64,000 nt of DNA, taken from Vicia villosa (lineage: Eukaryota > Streptophyta > Magnoliopsida > Fabales > Fabaceae). A program made the position numbers and the translations under genes. Of the stretch, positions 23,460 through 35,645 are shown piece by piece. The stretch spans positions 114,551,061 to 114,615,060 of the forward strand of contig NC_081183.1 of NCBI RefSeq assembly GCF_029867415.1, written 5' to 3'. The notes below the pieces were generated by a model. That model saw only the letters and a program-made list of their open reading frames with translations, searched no databases and was not told the DNA's origin. Position 1 is the first letter of the stretch. Each line of letters begins with the position of its first letter.

Positions 23460-23740
23460 TAAATAAGAGGCTATATTGCACCGCAGCTGCATAGCCAAAT
23501 ATGAAGTCGACAGAGCCGCTGATTTTGCATTTTTTGTAGAACTGATTTGGTAGTTTGTACACAAACTGTCTTGGTAACCAATGATACCAGATTGGCAAAG
23601 ACATATGGGTCATAATTTGGAAATGCTACTACTTCTTGACCATTTTCGGTTCCTGCGGTGTTTATGAAATATCTCTAACAATGCACCATTGACCAGCCAC
23701 AACTTCACAAAAAAGATAAAACTTACAAAGATGATATGAA
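23460..23740 (-). pseudogene. pectin methylesterase fragment, minus-strand arm
   Basis: Reading down from about 23740: AGQWCIVRDISFINTAG, then IIGYQDSL, QFYKKC, and finally SGSVDFIFGYAAAVQ (in 23460-23526). This is the pectin methylesterase catalytic core in the right order, including the Gln of AVQ and the two Asp of GYQD and VDFIFG. Frameshifts and the run into the opposite arm show it is dead. The family removes methyl groups from cell-wall pectin. It is probably from the same gene family as 24595-24852 but cannot be that gene's upstream part, because the order would be reversed. Confidence 0.82.
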
Positions 23741-24594
23741 AAAGTAACCTCGGCGGACCTGAGCCCATTTGTCGCTATTGGTCGTAATAATATACTATAA
23801 GTCTCCACTCTCTATGACGAGACTTAAGAAAATAAATAGAAAAAATTGAAAGAATATAGAATAAGTGGTTGTAAGAGGTATCCTTACCAAAGGTAAGTGT
23901 TGTATGTGTGCATATTATATTTATAGATGATTAAATAACTAGAGACAATGGTGGGGTCCATCCCATTCCCGATTATCAAAAGGTTTATCTGCATATGATT
24001 GGAAAAAATATGCTTGTTTTAAATAATTATCTAAAATTTAGGTAAATGATATGAATTAAGGTAATCAGGATCCTTATGTTCCTTACCACATCAATTCTTA
24101 TGTTCATATTGTTCATCTACATCAACAACCAAATAAAAGATATTGATACACAATTTTCACTAATTAATTATGGTGTGTTTGCGAATTACATTACCATACT
24201 CCACATACAATTAATTAGAGTGTGTTTGCAATTTTTATTACCAATACCACCTATGTTTCACTTAAGTTATATTTTATTCTCAACCTTTTTCATTGTTTAG
24301 AACACTATTAATACACTAAAGTCATAATAACCAACAAATTACATTAAAATAAATAAAATATAGGAACTTGATTTTTAGATTATAGATATATACTTGGAAT
24401 TACTATGTAAATATATGAGGGCAGTTTTATATAACTTCTAAGGCACTACTCATCAGCAAATCATTTTCAATGCAATTATTTAATAATCATTTCCCCATTT
24501 ACAATGAATATTTTCCGACGGTAATGTTTTAATTTCCATGTCCAAGTATGAAGGATATATATGTTGAAGGTAACAACATATCCCTCAATATCAA
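23741..24594. other. no gene seen between methylesterase pieces
   Basis: AT-rich. No further pectin methylesterase motif found on either strand. Confidence 0.5.
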
Positions 24595-24852
24595 CTATGC
24601 CACTGTAAACTTACTAGGCTCGATAGAATATTTCAAAACATGGTACCCTGACCATTTCACGCGGTTTTCTAGTCTAGCTCTATGTTCATAATTCTTATAA
24701 TCAATATAGTAGAACGTGTCCAAATAAACATTAGTCCCACTCCACTCTATATATCCTTTCAGGCTCAACTCTTTGCTAATATTGGATTGCATGAATAGTA
24801 CCTGTGAGTATGGGTGCCACGGTTTGTCAAGGAAGGTTTTGATAGAGGTAAC
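24595..24852 (-). pseudogene. pectin methylesterase C-terminal exon
   Basis: The minus strand reads KTFLDKPWHPYSQVLFMQS, then GYIEWSG, TFYYIDYKNYEH, NRVKWSGYHVL and SKFTVA-stop. This is the complete last segment of a plant pectin methylesterase (LGRPWKEYSRTV..., GW.EW.G, LYY.EY.N, RV.W.GY, A..FTV). The strictly conserved Arg of GRPW is Lys here (DKPW); that Arg binds substrate, so catalysis would be impaired. No earlier exons were found beyond 24852, so I call it a pseudogene fragment. Confidence 0.8.
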
Positions 24853-25173
24853 AAAGGAAAAAAGGCCAGAATCGATGAAGATGTTTTAAAATTTAAAAAC
24901 AAAACCAAATTGTTGGGTAGGTTGTGTTATTCTCCCTTGAGTTGTGATTATGTTTTCCAGGCCTAGTAAATTGCACGCACGCACACGATTATGTTTTTTT
25001 GGCATAGTCACACTCAAGCACACGTTATCGCCGCATTCACTGCGCTTCTCCCCTTATCATGTTTCTATATTTATTGATGAGATTATACATTTAAGTAAAT
25101 AATTTTTCTATTTTTTCTCATTTTATTATTTTTCAGTCACTTTTTTCAATTTGTATTATTTGTTGTCTTCCCC
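24853..25173. other. no gene seen
   Basis: AT-rich DNA up to the TCCCC target site of the copia element. Confidence 0.5.
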
Positions 25174-25545
25174 TGATAGCATAATGGGACTTAAAAAATA
25201 TACAAACTAAACAACACAGAAGAGGAAGTAAATTTACTTTAACCCTCACTTCATATATTTGAGAATTGATAATGTTTGATGCATGTACATATGCCTTTTA
25301 TAGGCTTTCTCTTCTTAACAAGTAAGTAACTAATCTTGGATACTAAGCAAATCTATGGGCGGTTTAGAAAAAATAAATGGCGGTTAGAAAAATGCAAATG
25401 GTGGTGGTACTAGCTGGATCCTATGCTATGATACTTATCTATTAAGTAAAACATTCTAAACTTAATAATTAAGAAAACTCTAAATATTTTCTAACCACTT
25501 CTAGAACTCATTCTAGAATGTTTTCCTTGATTTAATTTGGTCACA
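25174..25545 (-). repeat. 3' LTR of the minus-strand copia
   Basis: On plus it begins TGATAGCATAATGGG and ends GGTCACA; its partner begins TAATAGCAAAATGGA, so the terminal dinucleotide has decayed in the other copy. Confidence 0.93.
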
Positions 25546-25559
25546 TTGCCTCCCTTAAA

Positions 25560-26273
25560 TCAAGGTCTCAATTTTGTCATTCCAAGCATCTTCTTCAACT
25601 TGTAAAATAATTCGATCTTTAATGGTTTTGTAAAAATATCTGCAAGTTGTTCTTCAGTAGGACAATACTCGATCACCACTTCTTTCTCTGCTATCAACTC
25701 TCTTATCTTATGAAACCGAATATCAATATGCTTGGAACGTCCATGAAAAACTGGATTCTTACTCAATGCAATTGCCGACTTATTGTCGCAATATATCTTT
25801 GTAGGACTTTTCTGTTTCTGATGTATCACTTCTAAAATTCTTCTCATCCATACTGTTTGAGTAGCACAACTGGTTGTTGCAATATATTCAGCTTCAGCAG
25901 TAGAAAGTGCAACAACTGGTTGTTTCTTTGAAGACCATGAAATTGCACCTGTGCCCAAATGAAATGCATACCCTGACGTGCTTTTTCTTGTTTCTATATC
26001 TCCAGCTCAATCACTATCTTTGTATCCAACAAGTTCCACATTATTATTACTAGCATAAAAAATACCTTCAGTCAGAGTACCTTTAATATAACGAAGAATC
26101 CTCTTTGCTCCTTGTAAATGGCTAACACATGGTTCTTCTATGAATCTGCTGAGCAATCCAACTCGATATACTAAATCTGGTCTTTTCGCAGTCAGATATC
26201 TTAAGCTTCCAATCAAAATTTTATATTGGGTTGAGTCTACCCTCTTTCCATCATTTTCTCTAGTCAACTTCAA
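25560..26273 (-). pseudogene. copia RNase H region, broken
   Basis: Continuation of pol after the stop at 26301. RLVYRVGLLSRF-type connection and RNase H motifs ([16 protein letters not shown], then [15 protein letters not shown], then DIFTKPL) are split by TGA at 26007-26009. That TGA stands where the family has Trp in the DSDWAGD motif, a TGG to TGA change. Ends at 25560 just before the polypurine tract. Confidence 0.9.
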
Positions 26274-26300
26274 CTTTTCCTCAACAGGTGTGTAAACTGG

Positions 26301-28640
26301 CTATGAATGCTCCATCTTGAACTTCTTCAGAATATCACTTGCATACTTCTTTTGAGAAATGAAAATTCCTTCATCTTGTTGGACGACCTCAATGCCAAGG
26401 AAATAGGACATTAAGCCCAAATCTGTCATTTCAAAATGTTGAATCATAGCCTCCCTGAATTTTGTAATCATCTCTGAATTATTTCCAGTAAAAATCAAGT
26501 CATTAACATATAGGCACACAATAAGGACATCTCCAGGATCCATGTATTTGGTATTTAACGTGTGCTCGTGAGGACATCTCTGAAAACCATTCTTCACAAA
26601 ATAAGAATCAATCTTGTTATACCAAGCTCTTGGCGCCTGCTTCAAACCATATAATGCTTTCTTCAAACTATAGACTTTATCCTCCTTTCCTTTGACCAAA
26701 TATCCTGAAGGCTGCTCAACATACACTTCTTCTTCCAGATTTCCATTAAGAAATGCAGACTTAACATCCATTTGATGTATTTTCCAACTATTTTGAGCTG
26801 ATATTGAAATAAGCATTCTAATTGTATCTAACCTTGCAACAGGAGCAAATACTTCAAAGTAATCAATACCTGGTTTTTGTTTGTATCCTTTTGCCACCAA
26901 CCTTGCTTTATAGCGATCAATCTCACCATTGGGTTTGTACTTTGTCTTGTACACCCACTTCACTCCTATAGCTTTCTTGTCTGCTGGTAACTCTGTCAGC
27001 TCCCATGTTTGATTCTTCTCAATTGCATTGATTTCTTCATTAATGGCTTTTCTCCAATTTTCATCATCAGCTGCTTCTTCAAAAGTAAATGGCTCACAAT
27101 CTGCAAATAAAGCAAAGTTGATAATCTCCTCATCAGATGGGTCATTATCATTACCCAAAACACAATCTTGCAATCTGGCTGGTAATTTACGCGGCCTTTG
27201 TTGTCTGTTGGATGTTTCTGGCTCATCAGGCGTTGTTTGTTGTCTGTTGGATATCTCTGGCTCATCAGCTGTTAGATTATATTCATTCACCTCTTCGTAA
27301 TCATTTGAAGTCACTATTGGATCTTTTTCTGACTTTGAGGACCAATCCCACATTCCTCCTTCATCAAAAGTCACATCTCGACTAATAATCACCTTCTTTG
27401 TCTCTGGATTGTAAAGCTTATAGGCCTTTGAGTTTGAACTATAACCAACAAAGATACATCTTTCTCCTTTGTCATCTAACTTCTTTCTTAATTGATATGG
27501 TACATGAGCATATGCAATACATCCAAAAACTCTAAGGTGTCGGATTGAAGGTCTTCTTCCACTCCAAGCTTCTTCAGGAGTCTTTTGTTGAACACTTTTT
27601 GTTGGACACCTGTTTAGAATATAAACTGCAGTAGCAACAGCTTCTGCCCAAAATTCCTTAGGCATTTGTTTAGCCTTCAACATGCATCTCACCATATCCA
27701 TGATCTTTCTATTCTTTCTTTTAGCAACTCCATTCTGTTGAGGTGTGTACCTTGTTGTTAGTTGATGCTCAATCCCATGTTGCTCAAAGAAACTTGTACC
27801 AGCGAGGTATTGTTGGCCTCTATCTATTCTCAATGCTTTAATTCTACAACCACTTAGTTTTTCTACAAATGCCTTGAATGTCTTGAAGGCATCACATGCT
27901 TCTGATTTTTGTTTCAAGAAATGCACCCAAGTCTTTCTACTAAAATCATCAATAAAAGTAATAAAGTACTTACAGCCACCAGGTGTTGGTATTTCCACTG
28001 AACATAGATCTGAATGAATTATCTCCAGTAGCTTTTTCGCTCGCCAAGACATTCCAGTTGGAAATGAATCTCTATGCTTCTTTCCAATCTGACAAGTCTC
28101 GCATACTCCATTTGGAATATTCACAACAGGCAATCCAGAAACATATTCTTTTCTCGACAGGTAATTCAAGCCAGAAAAATGAAAGTGACCAAATCTCATG
28201 TGCCATAACCAATCATCATTTGGAATGATAGAACTCAAGCAAGGAAATTTTTCATGTTGAATTTTCAAAGGAAATAAGCGGTTCGGTGTCATTCTTACCT
28301 TTGTGATGAATCTGCCATTTCTATCGATCAACGTGCAAAAACCATTGTGAATCTGCATGTTGTAACCTTTCTTCGATAGTTGTCCCATACTCAGGAGATT
28401 GTGATGAAGACCAGGAGCATAGAAAACATCACCAATAAAGTTTTGAGTTCCATCTTTCAACCTGATAGCAATTCGACCTTTCCCCGAAATTGGAATATTT
28501 GAATTGTTTCCAAACTTCACGGTAGATTTTACCGTTTCGTTTAAAGAAGAAAATAATTCCTTTTTCCCACACATATGATTACTACAGCCATTATCCAGAT
28601 ACCAAATATCCTCCTCCTCAGAAAATGTATTACTGGCCAA
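26301..28640 (-). pseudogene. copia protease-integrase-RT ORF with lost catalytic residues
   Basis: An open frame of about 779 codons. Protease box [10 protein letters not shown] (family D[T/S]G). Integrase with GAG-pre-integrase HxxC pattern, IHSDLC, RIDRG and NGVAKRKNR, where the catalytic Glu of NGVAERKN is Lys (27720-27722). RT with [22 protein letters not shown] and YVND instead of YVDD (26502-26504). Three active sites are therefore changed though the frame is still open. The frame is shifted from gag near a run of nine T on the coding strand at about 28637-28646. No ATG starts it; the true start lies in gag. Confidence 0.92.
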
Positions 28641-29670
28641 AAAAAAATTTGTGGATTTTCAAAGTACTCACCTGTATTTTGATACGAACTTTCTGCCATA
28701 TTTGCCTGATGTTTGTATCTGTAATCAGCTGCTTTGTGTCCAAACTTCCCACAGTGATAACAACTATAATTCGTCCTTTCTTGGTTGTAGATACCTCTTC
28801 CTCGACCATGATTGTTGAATCCAAAATTGTTTCCTCGACCACAATTGGTGTATCCAAAATTATTTCCACCTCTTCCTTGATTGAATTGATTGAAATTATT
28901 GTCTCTCCATTGATTAAAGTTGCCACGTCCTCTTCCTCCATAATTTCCTCTGCCTCTGCCTCTATAATTTCCTCTTCCTCTATTGAAAGTATTTTGACCT
29001 CTTTCTTCTACAATATGACTTGATTCAGAAGTGTTGTTGAAATTTACCTGACTCTTTAGAGCTTCTTCTTTTACCACTTTTTCGGTCTTTTCTAATATTT
29101 TGTTGACATGACTTTCAATGCTTCCCTATAATTCTGCTACAGACAGAGTATCTGTATCGTGGGACTCAATTATTGTAGTCACCACATGGTCAAACTTCAT
29201 CGGCATCGTACGTAGAATTTTTTCTACCACTTTGCTATCTGGAATATCTTCTCCATATACTCGCATCTTGTTGACGAGATTTATAACACGAGAAAAATAT
29301 TGTTCTACTGCTTCTGAATTTGACATTTCGTACCTTTCATATTCTCTACGCAGCGATTGTAATTTGGACTTCTGAGCTTTCTCTACTCCTTTATGTGACA
29401 GCTTCAATATGTCCCACGCTTCTTTAGCAGTTTTGGCATTTGCTATTTTGCCAAATATAGTGTAATCAATTCCTTGATGAATTTGTGAAAGTGCCAATTG
29501 GTCCCTTTTACGAGCGACATCATCAGCTCCTTGTTGTAAACCAGGATCCACAAAGCTCCAAATATTGTGAGCTTTTAGATGTGTTGTCATCAATAATTCC
29601 TAGTAACTGAAGTCTAACTCTGAAGTTAATTTTGGACAGGACCAGACAAAATTGTAATTGTTTGCCATAT
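28541..29670 (-). pseudogene. copia gag, broken
   Basis: ATG at about 29668 (MANNYNF) is followed by a short frame that stops near 29605 and lacks the usual N-terminal gag segment. Capsid-like gag then runs 29590-29126 (KTAKEAWDILKLSHKG, then LQSLRREYERYEM: UBN2 type), broken by TAG at 29123-29125. An Arg-Gly-Asn-rich linker and a zinc knuckle CYHCGKFGHKAADY follow. The last Cys of the CCHC knuckle is Tyr (28721-28723), so zinc binding is probably lost. Confidence 0.88.
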
Positions 29671-29774
29671 CTTTCTCAACAAAATACCCACAATAATTTT
29701 TGACACAATGAGAACTCTTTTGTTCCTCACACACTCAAAAATATTTTTGACACTCACATTAGCAGGACCTAACC

Positions 29775-29790
29775 TGCTCTGATACCAATT
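29775..29790 (-). promoter_or_regulatory. primer binding site, initiator tRNA-Met
   Basis: The minus strand reads AATTGGTATCAGAGCA directly beside the 5' LTR; TGGTATCAGAGC is the standard copia primer complement. Confidence 0.9.
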
Positions 29791-30162
29791 TAATAGCAAA
29801 ATGGAACTTAAAAAATATACAAACTAAACAACACAGAAGAGGAAGTAAATTTACTTTAACCCTCACTTCATATATTTGAGAATTGATAATGTTTGATGCA
29901 TGTACATATGCCTTTTATAGGCTTTCTCTTCTTAACAAGTAAGTAACTAATATTGGATACTAAGCAAATTTATGGGCGGTTTAGAAAAAATAAATGGCGG
30001 TTAGAAAAATGCAAATGGTGGTGGTACTAGCTGGATCCTATGCTATGATACTTATCTATTAAGTAAAACATTCTAAACTTAATAATTAAGAAAACTCTAA
30101 ATATTTTCTAACCACTTCTAGAACTCACTCTAGAATGTTTTCCTTGATTTAATTTGGTCACA
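29791..30162 (-). repeat. 5' LTR of the minus-strand copia
   Basis: Partner of 25174-25545. Inner end adjoins the primer site, outer end the TCCCC duplication. Confidence 0.93.
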
Positions 30163-30980
30163 TCCCCCAATACTTATTTATTTCAATGTTTTCCTTTTAT
30201 TATTTTACAATAACTAATGTTTCCATTATGTTCTTTTAAAATAGCTAAAGTTTCAATGTTTTCATCACTAAATATTCTCAAGCAACAATCTCACATTATC
30301 CAACTAATCCTTTGGAATATCTCAAACTTATTAATAATTGTAGGAAGATGAAATTTCTAGATCCTATTCTTAAAGCCGAAAAAATTGTGCCTTATAATGC
30401 AATCAATCTGTGAGCTAAGTTGTAAACAAGATAAAAAATAAGGAATACTATTTATTAGAATTAATTCTATGTTTTACCGACGAATAAAAGCCTTTTTTAA
30501 ATTGTATTCCTGCAGATAGTTGTGAGACCGACATAAAATTGTCAAAGTGAAGTTTTTATTTATATGATTGCCACTGCGTGTCGTGTGTAATCTATGCATT
30601 CATTAATGATTTTCATTGTATACTAAGAATAAATAAAGTCTTTGATTTAATCATGATGTAATAAAATACCCATTTATCAAAAAGGTTTGATGAATAATAA
30701 AACAAATAATTTAATTTATACGTGTAAAGAGTGACACTTGAAGTATTTTTATATTTTAAATCAATCATAACCTTTTAAATATTTATCTTTACTCGTACCC
30801 ACAAAAGCAACAAATAATTAGTTGTGTACCAATTAAAGTATTTTAATAATTTGAATCAATCGTAACCTTATAATAAGTATTTTTATACACTTTAGACACA
30901 CATGATTTACAAATTAAACTCTTAATCAGAAAGAGTTTTGATCAAATTAAAATATATGAACAACTTAAGGGTAAGTATCT
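30163..30980. other. no gene seen upstream of kinase pseudo-exon
   Basis: AT-rich. The last 40 bases (ATATGAACAACTTAAGG...CTAATGAGTC) are similar to the sequence just before the ATG of the intact kinase at 46157. Confidence 0.5.
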
Positions 30981-31170
30981 AATGAGTCCCAAACAATAAA
31001 CAATATTGTTCTTTGTTCTTGAAAAGATAATAATTGCCACCATATTATTGATTCTTTGTTGGATTTTATTTATAAAAGGTGTTAAATGATTCTAAATGAA
31101 GTTAGATTTGACAAAAAAAAACATCTTAATATTCTTTGCTTTCAATTTTTCTTAGTTTCTTTTATTTGAA
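30981..31170 (+). pseudogene. dead copy of receptor-like kinase exon 1
   Basis: 31000-31089 translates as TILFFVLEKIIIATILL, then ILCWILFIKGVK-stop, and aligns with the transmembrane exon of the intact kinase at 46187-46275 ([12 protein letters not shown], then [17 protein letters not shown]). 18 bases (TTGATTCTTTGTTGGATT) are identical. Similarity also covers the CTAATGAGTC before the ATG and the AATTTTTCTTAGTTTCTTT of the first intron. The start codon region is deleted and a TGA ends the frame. The copia at 31180 lies directly after it. Confidence 0.82.
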
Positions 31171-31179
31171 AACTAAGGA

Positions 31180-31537
31180 TGTATTGAAGAGTGATTCATA
31201 TTCAGAAGATGAGCATCAGAAGTTCTGATGCGGGTTAATCTTCTGATGGTTACTTAGAAGATAGTGTTGACCAGAAGTTCTACCTTCTGGATCCAGAGAG
31301 CGTAGCTGTTTAGTTTAAAGGGTACTTTAGTATTTTGTAGTATTGTACTGTTTGTACTTTAAACTTGTTCACTAAGTTTAGTCTGTTAGGGCTTAGGTGA
31401 CAATTTTCTTTTGTATAAATAGCCTTGTAGTAGCTATCATTTATTAACAACGCAAGTAGAATATACAACTTTATTCTCTCATTAATCTTTGCAGCGTTAT
31501 TCTCTTTGTCATCATCTTTATTCATTGTGCACCAACA
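31180..31537 (+). repeat. 5' LTR of plus-strand copia
   Basis: 358 bp, dense in CAGAAG and TTCTGATG motifs in both orientations (31200-31290), which could be enhancer-like or hairpin-forming. The partner at 35823 keeps them. Confidence 0.9.
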
Positions 31538-31723
31538 ATTGGTATCAGAGCCTGGTTCCAAACACAGGGAAACATGAGTGAACGTGAGTTTGTGTGACTG
31601 TGTGGTTGATTTTGTTTCAGGGAAAAAAAATTATGTTGAATCACATTTTTCTTGGTTGTTTGTGGGTTGGGAAACACTGTGTGAGTGTGAGTGAAATCTG
31701 TTTTTGTCTGCACAAGTTTAAAG

Positions 31724-34060
31724 ATGAGTGGAAGCAACTTGAATACCAAACTTCCAGTTCTTGATGGTAAAAACTGGAATAGATGGATGATTCAAATGCG
31801 TGTATTATTTGGTGCTCAAGATGTTCTAGATCTTGTGACTTGAGGATATGTTTTGGTTGCAGCGGATGCAACGGAAGAACAAAGAGAAGCGCAGAGAGAA
31901 ACGGAGAAGAGAGATCAAAAGGCATTGTTCTTCATCCATCAGTGTGTGGATGCGAATGTGTTTGAGAAGATTGCGGATTCTATGACGTCAAAGGAGGCGT
32001 GGGATATATCGGTCAGTTGTTACGGTGGTGACGTATCAGTGAAGAAGGTGAAGCTTCAATCCCTGAGAAAGCAATATGAGAATCTCAACATGAAGAATAA
32101 TGAGAAAGTCTTTGAGTATATCTCTAGAGTGATTTTGATCACTAATGAGATGAAGGCTTGTGGAGAAACCCTTTCTGAACAAGTAATCATAGAGAAGATA
32201 TTGAGGTCACTTACTCCTCAATTTGATTATATTGTTGTATCTATTGAACATTCTAAAGATCTGGAAACCATGAGAATAGGAGAGTTGCAAAGTAGTTTAG
32301 AAGCACAAGAGTTGCGTCTGATTGAGAGAACTTCTGAGAGAGAAGTTGAGCAAGCTCTGAAGGCTTCTTTTGTCAAGAAGGACCAGAAGCATAGACGTGG
32401 TGATAGATTCCAGAAGGAAGCCTCAACTTCTGATGAGAAGAGATATCAGAAGGGAAATGATAAGAAGAAAGTTCAATGTTACTGTTGCAAACAGTTTGGC
32501 CATTTTGCTAGAGACTGTTTGGCAAACAAAGGAAGGAGATCAGAAGAAGCAAATATAGCGAGAGGAGGTTCAGATGATGAACCTGTGCTATTGATGGCTT
32601 CAGAGTCTGACGAAAGATGTTCTTCAGAGTGGTGGTATATGGACACTGGGTGTTCAAATCACTTGACTGGAAACAAACAATGGCTGATAGATTTTGACTC
32701 TGAAAGGAGGACAAAAATCAGATGTGCTGATGATAAGTATCTTTATGCAGAAGGTATGGGAAATGTCAAAGTCAAGATGAAGAATGGGAAGAATGTTCTG
32801 ATCAAAGACATTTGGTATGTTCCTGGAATCAAAAGCAATCTGATGAGTGTGGGTCAGCTCATTGAAAAAGGTTTCTCAGTTGTTATGAAGAACAACCTCT
32901 TGAAGTTGTATGATTCCAATCAGAAGTTAATTATGCAATCTGAACAGGGAAGCAACAGAACATTCAAGGTGAATGTAGAAACAGCTGAAACAGAGTGTCT
33001 GAGTGCTGAAGGCTCAGAAGGTGATAGTAAGTTGTGGCACAAGAGGTTGGGGCACTTGAACTACAGAAGCCTGAGGCATCTAAGTTCTAAGAAGCTTATA
33101 CATGACATTCCTAAGATTGTGAAGCCTGAGAAGTCATGTGAGGTATGCATGAAAGGCAAACAACCCATATTGCCATTTGTATCAAAAGTTGCTCCAAGAG
33201 CAAAGCATGCTTTGGGAGTAGTGCACTCTGATGTGTGTGGACCATTTCCAGAACCTTCACTTGGAGGAAATAGGTATTTTATGTCTTTTGTGGATGAGTT
33301 CACAAGAATGACGTGGGTAACACTTATCAAATTTAAGACTGAGGTGTTCACAGAATTCCAGAAGTTCAAGGTGAAGGCTGAGAAGCAGAGTGGTCAGAAG
33401 ATAAAGATTCTCAGAACAGATGGTGGAGGTGAGTATAACTCTACAGAAGTCCAGAAGTTATGTGATGATAATGGAAATGAACATGAGGTTACTGCTCCTT
33501 ATAATCCTCAACATAATGGTCTTGCTGAACGTAGAAACCGTACTTTGCTTGATATGACGAGAAGTATGCTAAAAGAGAAAAAGCTTCCTCACAACCTCTG
33601 GGGAGAAGCTGTTGTTACTGCAGCATATGTGCTCAACAGGTGTCCAATGAAGAGGATGAAGGAAATTGTTCCTTTAGAGAAGTGGACTAAGGAGAAGCAA
33701 AGTGTTAGTTATCTGAAGGTTTTTGGTTCTGTGTGTTACAAACACGTTCCAGAAGCTAGAAGGAAGAAGCTCGATGATAGGAGTAGAGTGATGTTATTGG
33801 TGGGGTACCACAATACAAGTGCATACAAGCTCTATTGTCTAGAAACTAATAGAGTTGAAGTCAACAGAGACGTCATTGTGAAAGAATCAGAAGTTTGGGA
33901 TTGGAGAGGGTCTCAACCAACTTCTGATGTAGAGATAACTTTTGAAGAAGAGTTAGAGTCAGAAGATGAAGAATCTTCTGAAGATGAGTCAGATGGTGAA
34001 TCTGATTCTGATCTAGATTCTGATGATGATCAAGAGTCTGGTGGTAGTCATGATTCTTGA
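31724..34060 (+). pseudogene. copia gag-protease-integrase, interrupted
   Basis: The gag frame opens at ATG 31724 (MSGSNLNTKLPVLDGKNW) but has TGA at codon 40 (31841-31843). The same frame then runs open to TGA 34058-34060. Domains: UBN2 gag (KVKLQSLRKQYENL), zinc knuckle CYCCKQFGHFARDC (intact CCHC), protease MDTGCSNHLTG (intact DTG), GAG-pre-integrase LWHKRLGHLNYRSL, integrase with VVHSDVCGPF, LRTDGGGEYNS and NGLAERRNRT (catalytic D, D, E present), and an acidic Ser/Glu/Asp-rich tail (about 33950-34056). It is close to functional apart from the stop codons. Confidence 0.93.
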
Positions 34061-34320
34061 AGGGAAAACTCTGAAGATGAAGAATCTGGAGGACAAGCTT
34101 ATGGAAGTGACTCTGGAGGTGCTGACTCTGGAGTAGCTGACTCTGAAGTAGCTCAAAGGCCACAAAGAGTCAGAACTATACCTAGAAGGTTTGCGGATTA
34201 TGACATGTTGCAAGACACATAAATTGACTCAGAAGGAAAGATCATTCAGTGTGCCATGTTAGTAGATTCTGAACCAGTAGGTATTGAAGAAGTGCTAACG
34301 ATAAAGTCTGGCTGAATGCC

Positions 34321-35645
34321 ATGAAAGAAAAACTTGAGGCTATAGAAAGAAACAAGACTTGGAAGCTGACAGAACTTCCAAAGAAGAAGAGAGCCACCAG
34401 CATCAGATGGGTTTTCAAGGTAAAGTTGAAGCCAGATGGATCAGTTGGTAAACATAAAGCGAGGTTAGTGGCAAGAGGTTTTCTTCAGAAACATGGGCTA
34501 TATTACTTTGAGGTGTTTGCTCCTGTAGCTAGACATGAAACAATCAGACTGGTGATTGCTTTAGCTGCAAACAGAGGTCGGTCCTTGTTGCATCTGGATG
34601 TAAAGTCTGCATTTCTGAACGGTCCATTACAAGAGGAGGTATACGTGTCACAACCCCCTAGCTTTGTGAAAAATAATCAGGAAGGGATGGTGTACAAATT
34701 ACACAAAGCTCTGTATGGATTGAAGCAAGCGCCTAGAGCTTGGAATTTGAAAATTGATTCAATTTTCAAGAAGCAAGGGTTTCAGAAGTGTGAGATGGAA
34801 TATGGAGTCTATGTGCAATATTCTGGAAGCAATATGATTCTGTTATGTCTTTATGTTGATGATATATTGCTTACAGGGAGTTGTTCAAAAGATCTGATGA
34901 AGTTCAAGAAGGTGCTGATGAATGAGTTTGAGATTACAAACCTTGGGAAAATGTCATATTTTCTAGGAATGTAGATTATGTACTCAGAAGATGGTATCAT
35001 TCTGCATCAGCTGAAGTATGAGTTAGAACTTCTGAAGAAATTTAAGCTGGAGAATTGCAAAGCTGCTGTTACACCGTCCTAAACGAATCAGAAGTTGGAC
35101 TCTGACTCTGAAGGTGAAGATGTTGATGCTACGATCTTCAAACAACTGGTGGGTTCTCTGAGGTATTTGTGTAATACCAGGCCTGATATATGCTATGCAG
35201 TTGGATTGGTTAGTAGGTTCATGAGTAAACCTAAGTGGTCCCATTATCAAGCTGCTGTCAGAATCTTGAGGTATGTCAAGGGAACTCTGAAGTTTGGCAT
35301 ATTGTTTCCTTCTGGGAGAAAGGAAGAATCAGAGTTATTGAGTTATTCGACTCTGATTGGTGTGGAGATAGAGTTGATAGAAGGAGTACTTCTAGATATT
35401 TGTTTATGTTTCTGGGAGGTCCCATTTCTTGGAGTTCCAAGAAGCAAGTTGTTGTTGCTCTATCAACCTGTGAAGTTGAGTACATCGCAGGCGCTTTAGC
35501 TGCATGTCAAGCTGTGTGGCTTCTGAACTTATTAGAAGATCTGAAGATTAAAGTGAAGAAGCCTCTGAAGCTGATGATTGATAACAAGTCTGCAATCAAT
35601 CTTGCCAAGAATCCGGTGTTACACGGAAGAAGAAATCATATTTAG
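34321..35645 (+). pseudogene. copia RT and RNase H, interrupted
   Basis: RT 34321-34974 with [21 protein letters not shown] and an intact LYVDDILLTGS, ended by TAG at 34975. The connection (FKLENCKAAVTPS) and RNase H (LVGSLRYLCNTRPDICYAV, then STCEVEYIAGALAACQAVW, then IDNKSAINLAKNPVLHG) are split by a TAA near 35081, a frameshift near 35340 and a TAG at 35643. Between 34061 and 34320 the linker has additional stops. Confidence 0.9.

Larger units (their letters stand above)
25174..30162 (-). mobile_element. complete Ty1/copia element, minus strand, inactivated
   Basis: 4989 bp. LTRs at 25174-25545 and 29791-30162 (372 bp each), with a perfect 5-bp duplication TCCCC (25169-25173 and 30163-30167). 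The primer site (minus) is TTGGTATCAGAGCAGG next to the right LTR, matching initiator tRNA-Met. Polypurine AAGGGAGGCAA lies next to the left LTR. The LTRs differ at about six positions by eye (about 1.6%), so insertion was fairly recent but older than the Ogre-like element. The internal order gag, protease, integrase, RT, RNase H is copia-typical. Confidence 0.95.

Noticed and set aside
23362..24852. A single intact minus-strand pectin methylesterase gene
   Set aside because: The catalytic-core piece lies downstream of the C-terminal exon on that strand, which is the wrong order, and frames are broken.
27028..29023. Plus-strand ORFs of 80-132 codons opposite the minus-strand copia
   Set aside because: Antisense shadows of the gag-pol frame.
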